From positions 1-11,156 of the forward strand of contig SBGI01000212.1 of NCBI GenBank assembly GCA_006227015.1: a DNA stretch of 11,156 bases. The letters are read 5' to 3'. The notes beneath the pieces were generated by a model. The model was given only the letters and a program-made list of their open reading frames with translations, made no database searches and was not told the DNA's origin. Position numbers and translations under genes: made by a program. The stretch is from Gammaproteobacteria bacterium. Lineage in GTDB: Bacteria > Pseudomonadota > Gammaproteobacteria > Pseudomonadales > Porticoccaceae. How positions within the stretch are numbered: the stretch's first letter is position 1; the number at the start of each line of letters is the position of its first letter. Below are positions 5,828-11,156 of this stretch, one piece after another.

Positions 5828-7537
5828 TCAGCCGATATAGCGTTCCCGTTTGGAGGGCTTGAGGCGAGCAAGATCGACAATGATCAGGCCATCGACACAA
5901 TTGGCGAATGCCGGGTCGATGTTAAAGCCTGCGAACTGTACGCCACCCAGCTCGCAGACTTCGGTGTACTGCTTGAACAAGGTCGGCACACTGAGATTCA
6001 TATGGGCCAATTCACTTTTTAACTGGGTGAATTCCGCTTTTTGATCCTTGCCGGGGAATTTATCTGCCAGCGCCTGCAGGCGCTCCGGTGTGATGCTGTA
6101 AGGCAACAGGGGTTCAGCCAGTTTTTGCAGGCTGGGGTAATGACGACTGTAGAAATACACCAGCATTTCCATGGCCCATTCCGGGTAGCTGTTAGTCAGG
6201 GTCACCGGGCCAAACAGGTATCGGTAGTGGGGGTTTCTGCGCAGAAAGGCACCGATGCCGTACCAAAGATAATCCAGGCTCCGGCGACCCCAGTACTTCG
6301 GTTGCACAAAGCTGCGGCCCAGCTCCAGTCCCCGCTCCAGGTAGGGCTTCATGGATGTTGTGTAATGGAACAGCTCTGTAGAGTAGAGCTGACCCCGACC
6401 CATCTGTTCCAGGCACAGGGTGGCATCACAGAAGCGGTAGGCTCCGGCAATTTCCAGTTCCTGTTCGTCCCACAACAGCAGGTGGAAGTAGTGTTGGTCG
6501 TAACCGTCGATGTCACGGCGGCTGCCAGTCCCTTCGCCTACCGCGCGAAATGCGACCTCCCGCAGGCGGCCTACTTCGCGCATGATCAGTGAATCCGGCT
6601 GGTAGCGGTACAGGTAGATTTGTTTGCCGTCTCCGGTTTCTCCCAGCAGTTCGCAAAGCTTGATTTCATCCCGCAGCAGCGCGCGGTTTTCGGGATGAGC
6701 GATGGCGCTGACTGTGCTGAAGATACCTTTCTTGTCCTGGCCGATACGGTATAGGTGTCGCTTGAATAGCTTGGTTTTTTCCCGCAAAGGGACATTGATA
6801 CGCTGGTAGCAGTCGTAGCTGACCGGCTCACCGATGCGCACATCCACACAGTTGCGTGCCTGTTTAAACATTTCCCGTACCAGCAGCAGGGTGGACAGGG
6901 GTTTCGCCAGCAGCGACACACTGTAAAACAGTGCAGAGTTGCGGCCGTCCACAAACACAGGCAGTACCGGCGCCTTGCTGTGGATGGCCATGCGCAGAAA
7001 GCCATTGCGCCATTCGCCATCGCGGATGCCCTGGGGACCGAAACGGGACACTTCTCCCGCAGGGAAGATGATCACGGCACCTTCGTTGTCCAGGTGCTCG
7101 CGAATAGCGGCCAGGTTCTGGCGGGTAGTATTGCCGCCCATATTGTCTACCGGCAGTAACAGTTTGTGCAGCGGCTTGAGAGTGAACAGCAGCTCGTTGG
7201 CCACTACCTTTACATCCGGGCGGGTTTCCCGCACCAGCTTCAGTAGTGCCAAACCGTCCAGTGAGCCGATGGGGTGATTGGCGATAATCACCACCCGGCC
7301 CTGGGCGGGAATGCGGTGGCGTTCATGGTCGCGTACGGTGTAGCGAAAGTCGAAGTAATCCAGCACTTGCTCGACAAAGTCAAAGCCGTGGAGATAGGGG
7401 TAGTCCTGCTCGAATTGCTGGAAGCTTTGTTCCCGGAATAGCATTCGCAACAGGCGAATAATCGGTCGCACCAGCCTGGGGTGGCGTTGGTAAAAACCGG
7501 GGTAGCGATCCTGGATAAAATGTTCGACGTTAAGCAT
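5828..7537 (-). CDS. Two-domain PlsC + GNAT acyltransferase, OlsF-like (candidate ornithine-lipid synthase)
   Basis: The 569-residue protein has two acyltransferase domains. The N-terminal PlsC/LPLAT domain (about 75-245) has NHPIGSLDG with His88 and Asp94 as the likely catalytic pair and FPAGEVSR (158-165) as the acceptor-binding motif. The spacing is H-x5-D, not the textbook H-x4-D. The C-terminal half (about 305-455) resembles the OlsB-type GNAT N-acyltransferase family. It includes MREVGRLREVAFR, YDQHYFHLLLWD, EIAGAYRF, ELGRSFVQPKYWGRRSLDYLWYGIGAFL and FGPVTLTNSYP. OlsF enzymes use the C-terminal domain to acylate ornithine and the N-terminal one to add the second fatty acid, giving ornithine lipids. 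The same fold also occurs in proteins labelled hemolysin or GNAT/lysophospholipid acyltransferase, so the substrate is inferred. It is transcribed alone, 80 bases after the GGDEF gene. It has no predicted signal peptide and is probably a peripheral inner-membrane enzyme. Confidence 0.8.
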   Translation of the reverse strand: MLNVEHFIQDRYPGFYQRHPRLVRPIIRLLRMLFREQSFQQFEQDYPYLHGFDFVEQVLDYFDFRYTVRDHERHRIPAQGRVVIIANHPIGSLDGLALLKLVRETRPDVKVVANELLFTLKPLHKLLLPVDNMGGNTTRQNLAAIREHLDNEGAVIIFPAGEVSRFGPQGIRDGEWRNGFLRMAIHSKAPVLPVFVDGRNSALFYSVSLLAKPLSTLLLVREMFKQARNCVDVRIGEPVSYDCYQRINVPLREKTKLFKRHLYRIGQDKKGIFSTVSAIAHPENRALLRDEIKLCELLGETGDGKQIYLYRYQPDSLIMREVGRLREVAFRAVGEGTGSRRDIDGYDQHYFHLLLWDEQELEIAGAYRFCDATLCLEQMGRGQLYSTELFHYTTSMKPYLERGLELGRSFVQPKYWGRRSLDYLWYGIGAFLRRNPHYRYLFGPVTLTNSYPEWAMEMLVYFYSRHYPSLQKLAEPLLPYSITPERLQALADKFPGKDQKAEFTQLKSELAHMNLSVPTLFKQYTEVCELGGVQFAGFNIDPAFANCVDGLIIVDLARLKPSKRERYIG

Positions 7538-7617
7538 GGCTGGTTTTGCTCCGTTTCCGCCAGCCTATAACGGTTTTATGACAGTATTTTGATCGTCTGA
7601 TGTCAGAAATGTGTCAG

Positions 7618-8409
7618 TTAGGAGGCAGCTGTCTGCATTTCCGGCAATGGTATCTGTTCCTGAAAAATGATGGCCTGGGCCTTGCCTGCCTTTTTTGCCT
7701 GATACATGGCAGTATCGGCCTCACTGATCAGTGTTTCGATAGCAACGTTGGGGTCGAGATCGATAAAGCGTATGCCAATGCTGGCCGAAACACTCAAAGC
7801 CACGTCATTGAAATCCACCGGCTTCAGCATCGTATCCAGAAGTCGTTTTGCCACGAATTTTGACCTGGCCAGGGCCTCGTCGGGCTGTCGTCCCAGGTTG
7901 GCAAGTACGACGATAAACTCGTCACCTCCCAGGCGCCCGACAATATCCTCGGTTCGCACAATGGTCTGCAGGCGGTGGGAAATTTCCACCAGCACGGTAT
8001 CCCCGGCCTCGTGGCCGTGGCGGTCATTAATGGGTTTGAAACCGTCGAGATCAATCACCATTACTGCCCCGTAGATCCCATGCCGCTGGGCATTGGCCAG
8101 CGTTTTTTGAAGCTGGGAGGAAATAAGTCTCCGGTTGGCCAGCTTGGTCAGGGGGTCGAGGCAGGAAATATATTCGATCTGGTCAAGGGCGCTCTGGTGC
8201 GCATTGACATAGGGCTTAACAACCCAAAAATAAATAATCGGCGTGGAAATGACGACCAGTGCAAAGGCGTTTAGCGTCGACGTCTGAAAAGGGCTTAATT
8301 CGATGGCCAGGGTGTTATATAACGCCCTGATCAGAAACTCTGCACCAAGAACTACCCCCACGATCCGCACGGTAACCTGGAGCTTGCTGGGCAGATTGAA
8401 ATTTTTCAT
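7618..8409 (-). CDS. Membrane-anchored GGDEF diguanylate cyclase
   Basis: This protein probably makes the second messenger cyclic di-GMP from two GTP. Of its 263 residues, the N-terminal part has two hydrophobic helices (about 12-34 and 45-65) that enclose only a short external loop. A short linker leads to the GGDEF domain (about 78-250). The nucleotide-binding segment is DLDGFKPINDRHGHEAGD (120-137), and the active-site motif GGDEF (161-165) is intact. An inhibitory I-site RxxD (RTED, 152-155) lies exactly five residues upstream, so product feedback is expected. No EAL domain or recognised sensor domain is present, and the input signal is unknown. It follows the GFA gene with a 115-base gap that holds only a weak AAGC/GCTT hairpin. 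Confidence 0.93.
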   Translation of the reverse strand: MKNFNLPSKLQVTVRIVGVVLGAEFLIRALYNTLAIELSPFQTSTLNAFALVVISTPIIYFWVVKPYVNAHQSALDQIEYISCLDPLTKLANRRLISSQLQKTLANAQRHGIYGAVMVIDLDGFKPINDRHGHEAGDTVLVEISHRLQTIVRTEDIVGRLGGDEFIVVLANLGRQPDEALARSKFVAKRLLDTMLKPVDFNDVALSVSASIGIRFIDLDPNVAIETLISEADTAMYQAKKAGKAQAIIFQEQIPLPEMQTAAS

Positions 8410-8524
8410 GAAGTTGCTGCCGCTCTTATGTTTTTTATCTTCACCTGATCATATTTCCCCTGTTCCGGTAAGACAACCCGTGAACCCGAAAAAGCGTCGT
8501 CAGGCTTCAGCTGGTTACAGATTC

Positions 8525-8944
8525 CTAAATCGCCAGGTCCGGCGGTAGCTTTTCGTATTGAGGCACACCATCTGGAAAAACAGCCCAGTCAGGGGCCTCG
8601 CTGCGATAGATCACCATACGCGGTGAAAATACTTTGCCGCCCTTTACCGTGCCGGCGGCTACGGTATAAAAATTACCGGCACAGACTTCCACACATACGG
8701 TGGTTCCACACTGGGGGCAGAACAGATGGTTCATATCCTGGCCGGAGTCGCCGCGCCGGGTAAAGCGTGCCGGTTCGCCTGCTGTAAAGTTCAACTTGTC
8801 CACGGGTACCCACAGACCAAACCATTTGTCGGTCCCGGTATGTCGTTGACAGGCATGGCAGTAGCAAAATACCTGATTAAGCGGTTCGTCCTTAAATTGA
8901 TATTGAAGGTGGCCGCAACCACAACCTCCCTGATAATCGCTCAT
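8525..8944 (-). CDS. GFA/CENP-V family zinc protein
   Basis: The 139-residue protein has the complete cysteine pattern of the GFA (glutathione-dependent formaldehyde-activating / CENP-V) family. GGCGCG supplies Cys8 and Cys10, CYCHAC supplies Cys27, Cys29 and Cys32, and FCPQCGT supplies Cys76 and Cys79. Two Zn2+ sites are expected. The founding member was proposed to form S-hydroxymethylglutathione. Most bacterial members have no proven substrate, so a formaldehyde role should not be assumed, and no glutathione-dependent formaldehyde dehydrogenase gene is nearby. The start is well supported by the SD GAGAGGGG (8958-8951), 6 bases before the ATG. Confidence 0.92.
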   Translation of the reverse strand: MSDYQGGCGCGHLQYQFKDEPLNQVFCYCHACQRHTGTDKWFGLWVPVDKLNFTAGEPARFTRRGDSGQDMNHLFCPQCGTTVCVEVCAGNFYTVAAGTVKGGKVFSPRMVIYRSEAPDWAVFPDGVPQYEKLPPDLAI

Positions 8945-9247
8945 TTTTATCCCCTCTCAATTATTTTTAGGCTGGAGCGAGTCGTTATTGAAGCACTCCA
9001 GGTGTGTTTTTACAGCGTTTCTTTCATCGTAGGGGCTGCCCTCGGGTGTTTGAGGATGGCAAGTGCTGTTTTGGGGCACGATTGCCTGCCCAAGGGGCAA
9101 CTCTCACACTGCAGCGCTCCTGAATCCCGACAAATGCGGCCCTTTCATGATGGCTTGAAAATTGCGTGTTAATTAACCAGAGCCCGCCAACGCCAACAGG
9201 TGTTAAACCGGGTTTCATCGTCAGTCACTAACCTCGAGAATATTGTC
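8945..9247. other. Non-coding divergent intergenic region
   Basis: This 303-base gap separates the minus-strand GFA gene from the plus-strand CBS gene. It must hold divergent control sequences, but no convincing -35/-10 pair stands out in either direction. Around 9071-9100 two mutually exclusive short hairpins can form. The first is TTGGGGCA (9071-9078) with TGCCCAA (9087-9093), with one bulge. The second is TTGCC (9082-9086) with GGCAA (9096-9100). Neither is followed by a T-tract. A short open frame on the minus strand (9024-9218) shows no recognisable family and lacks an SD, and I do not call it a gene. Confidence 0.6.
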
Positions 9248-9664
9248 ATGATCTCAGAATCAATTGCCGATTGCATGAACAAGGATTTTGCGGTGATCCA
9301 CCCGGATATGCCGGTGGTGGAGGCATCCGGCAAACTTATTCAGAAGGACATGCTGGGTGGCCCCGTCACTGACAAGGACGGTTTGCTGGTGGGCTGGATT
9401 TCAGAACAGGAATGTCTACAGGTCGCCATTCAGGTGGTCTACCACAACCAGCGGGTAGCCTCGGTTAGAGACATTATGCGCACCGATGTATTGACGGTGA
9501 CGGCCAATGAAGACCCCCTGAGCCTAGCGCAACAAATGTTGCTGGATAAACCGAAGAGTTACCCCGTGGTGGATAAGCGGGGGAAGGTGCTGGGGGTGAT
9601 TACGCGCCGTCGCATTCTGAAAATGCTCGACGGTAAACTCGCGGAAATGTCGGTACGCAGTTAA
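9248..9664 (+). CDS. Two-CBS-domain protein
   Basis: The 138-residue soluble protein consists almost entirely of a Bateman pair of CBS domains. CBS1 lies at about 7-58 (CMNKDFAVIHPDMPVVEASGKL, GGPVTDKDGLLVGWIS) and CBS2 at about 77-128 (IMRTDVLTVTANEDPLSLAQQML, SYPVVDKRGKVLGVITRRRIL). Such modules bind adenosine ligands (AMP, ATP, SAM) and act as sensors, but no effector domain is attached here. The partner and role are unknown. The frame is also open from a GTG at 9200. I chose the ATG at 9248 because the added 16 residues (MLNRVSSSVTNLENIV) are not CBS-like. The SD before the ATG is weak. A 144-base gap follows before the next gene on the same strand. Confidence 0.88.
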   Translation: MISESIADCMNKDFAVIHPDMPVVEASGKLIQKDMLGGPVTDKDGLLVGWISEQECLQVAIQVVYHNQRVASVRDIMRTDVLTVTANEDPLSLAQQMLLDKPKSYPVVDKRGKVLGVITRRRILKMLDGKLAEMSVRS

Positions 9665-9808
9665 CAGGCTCTTTGAATAGCCCCCTGCTGTCGGGCCTGC
9701 CTTTCTACTGTAGCTTCGCTAATTTAGGGGCAGGGTCCATCCAATCGTCATCTATTCGGACTAGAATGGTACCGAGTATTCCCCGTATATTCAGAGAGAA
9801 AGACCGCC

Positions 9809-11080
9809 ATGCCTGTCATCTGTGCCAGCCCTGAAGAAGCACTGGCTTCCATACGCTCGTCAGACCGTATCTGGTGCCATTCCATGGCAGCAACGCCGTA
9901 TAAAATGCTCGAATCCCTGGCAGCGCGGGCAATGGATCTCGAGGATATTCAACTTCTCCAACTACACCTTGAACACGCGGAAGCGGTGTGTCAGCCGGAA
10001 CTGGAAGGACATTTGCGCAACCGCTGCTATTTTGTCAGTCACAGCACACGGGAGTTGGTGAATCAGGGCAGGGCGGACTACGTGCCCATGTTCCTGTCGG
10101 AAGTCCCCAAAATGCTGCGCAATGGCAGGCAGGTGGTGGATGTGGCACTTATCCAGGTATCGCCACCGGACCGCCATGGCAATTGTTCCCTGGGGGTGTC
10201 GGTAGAAGCGACACTGGCAGCCACCAGTGTGGCGAAAACGATTATCGCCCAGATCAACCCGCAGATGCCTCGTACCCATGGTGATGCGGCTATCCCTTTT
10301 GATGCCATTGATTACGCCGTCGAAATCGATAGTGAAATTCCCAGACTGGAAGCGGGAAATCCCAGCCAGACACACCTGAAGATTGGTCGCCTGGTGGCGG
10401 AACTGATTCGCGATGGTGACTGCCTGCAAATGGGCATAGGGGCAATTCCAGATGCGGTGCTGGCCCATCTTGAAGGCCATCGTCACCTCGGTATCCATAC
10501 CGAGATGTTTTCCAGCGGGGTATTGCCGCTGGTGGAAAAAGGCGTTATCGACAACAGCAACAAGGTGGTTCATCCGGGAAAAATTGTCACCGGGTTCGTA
10601 CTTGGGTCACGGGCGCTGTATGACTTTGTCGATGACAACACCGAAGTCGTTTTTCTCGATATTGAATACGTCAATAACCCGGCTGTGATCCGCAAAAACC
10701 CCAGAGTGATGTCGATCAACAGTGCAATTCAGGTCGATTTGAGTGGTCAGGTGTGTGCGGACTCCATCGGTGGCCGTGTTTACTCAGGGTTCGGCGGACA
10801 AGTGGATTTTGTCACCGGATCCCAGCTGTCGGAAGGCGGACGCTCGATCATTGCATTGCCCGCCACGGCATTGTCTGGACAGCAGTCTCGCATCGTCAGC
10901 CATCTGGCGAGTGGAGCCGGAGTGGTGACATCGCGCGCCCAGGTGGATTACGTCGTCACTGAATTTGGTGTGGCACATCTCTACGGGGCCAGCCTGCGGG
11001 AAAGGGCAGAGAAACTCATTAATATCGCGCACCCGGATTTTCGAGAAGTGCTTGAGGCTGAGCACAGGCAGTGCGGTTGA
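9809..11080 (+). CDS. Acetyl-CoA hydrolase / CoA-transferase (Cat1, 4-hydroxybutyrate CoA-transferase-like)
   Basis: The 423-residue cytoplasmic enzyme belongs to the class I CoA-transferase group that includes succinyl-CoA:acetate (Cat1) and 4-hydroxybutyrate CoA-transferases and acetyl-CoA hydrolases. These move CoA between carboxylic acids through a glutamyl-CoA thioester. Visible family features are VSPPDRHGNCSLGVSVE (117-133), the CoA loop GIGAIPDAV (209-217) and IHTEMFSSGVLPLVEKG (229-245), with Glu232 the likely nucleophile. SGFGGQVDFVTGSQLSEGG (326-344) and the C-terminal TSRAQVDYVVTEFGVAHLYG (374-393) plus LRERAEKLINIAHPDFRE follow. The protein is complete for the family. The start ATG is preceded by the purine-rich AGAGAGAAAGA, a moderate RBS. 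The acceptor acid cannot be read from sequence. No metabolic partner gene is present in the window, and 76 bases with nothing recognisable follow to the edge. Confidence 0.9.
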   Translation: MPVICASPEEALASIRSSDRIWCHSMAATPYKMLESLAARAMDLEDIQLLQLHLEHAEAVCQPELEGHLRNRCYFVSHSTRELVNQGRADYVPMFLSEVPKMLRNGRQVVDVALIQVSPPDRHGNCSLGVSVEATLAATSVAKTIIAQINPQMPRTHGDAAIPFDAIDYAVEIDSEIPRLEAGNPSQTHLKIGRLVAELIRDGDCLQMGIGAIPDAVLAHLEGHRHLGIHTEMFSSGVLPLVEKGVIDNSNKVVHPGKIVTGFVLGSRALYDFVDDNTEVVFLDIEYVNNPAVIRKNPRVMSINSAIQVDLSGQVCADSIGGRVYSGFGGQVDFVTGSQLSEGGRSIIALPATALSGQQSRIVSHLASGAGVVTSRAQVDYVVTEFGVAHLYGASLRERAEKLINIAHPDFREVLEAEHRQCG

Positions 11081-11156
11081 TACCAGACAGTGTTTTCGCC
11101 GGCAATGAGCTTGAGCGAATGGGCTAGGGTGGAGAGAGCTCGTTGTTAATGTCAGT

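Noticed and set aside
8470..8510. AAGC/GCTT hairpin followed by T's between the GFA and GGDEF genes
   Set aside because: Only four base pairs with an eight-base loop, too weak to call a terminator.
9024..9218. Open frame of 64 codons on the minus strand
   Set aside because: No recognisable motif, no SD, and it lies in a divergent intergenic region overlapping the likely control region of the CBS gene.
9200..9247. GTG start for the CBS protein
   Set aside because: The extra 16 residues are not CBS-like and no better SD precedes the GTG.
9739..9767. TAGAAT as a -10 box before the CoA-transferase gene
   Set aside because: The hexamer 17 bases upstream is ATCCAA, which matches the -35 consensus poorly, so I do not call a promoter.

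Overview
The window is ordinary chromosomal DNA from a gammaproteobacterium. The gene order ubiE-ubiJ-ubiB-hisI-hisE-tatA-tatB-tatC on one strand is the arrangement known from Pseudomonas. The neighbouring genes would also fit a marine Cellvibrionales- or Microbulbifer-like organism, but the genus is an inference. I saw no tRNA, rRNA, insertion sequence, phage gene or CRISPR array.

Layout from left to right. 1-221 (minus) is the start of a NirB/NasB-like FAD/NAD(P)H oxidoreductase that runs off the left edge. 222-523 has no gene but is the most information-rich stretch in the window. On the minus strand it reads, in order, two NtrC-like sites, a sigma-54 -24/-12 promoter, and a leader of about 130 nt with a small hexaloop hairpin. 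A second hexaloop hairpin follows, overlapping a strong intrinsic terminator that ends 12 bases before the oxidoreductase ATG. 524-5707 (minus) is an eight-gene ubiquinone / histidine / Tat-translocase operon with tightly packed or overlapping genes, preceded by a plausible sigma-70 promoter. 5828-7537 (minus) is a two-domain PlsC plus GNAT acyltransferase resembling OlsF ornithine-lipid synthases, with a 13-bp hairpin just after its stop. 7618-8409 (minus) is a membrane-anchored GGDEF diguanylate cyclase. 8525-8944 (minus) is a GFA/CENP-V zinc protein. 8945-9247 is non-coding and divergent. 9248-9664 (plus) is a two-CBS-domain protein, and 9809-11080 (plus) is a Cat1-like CoA-transferase/acetyl-CoA hydrolase.

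How the genes work together. UbiE, UbiJ and UbiB serve aerobic ubiquinone synthesis, HisI and HisE perform steps 2 and 3 of histidine synthesis, and TatABC forms the twin-arginine export channel. The 222-507 region looks like a dual switch for nitrogen assimilation: nitrogen limitation would act through NtrC and sigma-54, and nitrate/nitrite presence through antitermination at a leader terminator. This is the strongest candidate for something worth testing. Its second hairpin fits the ANTAR (NasT/NasR) hexaloop rule and its first fits only partly.
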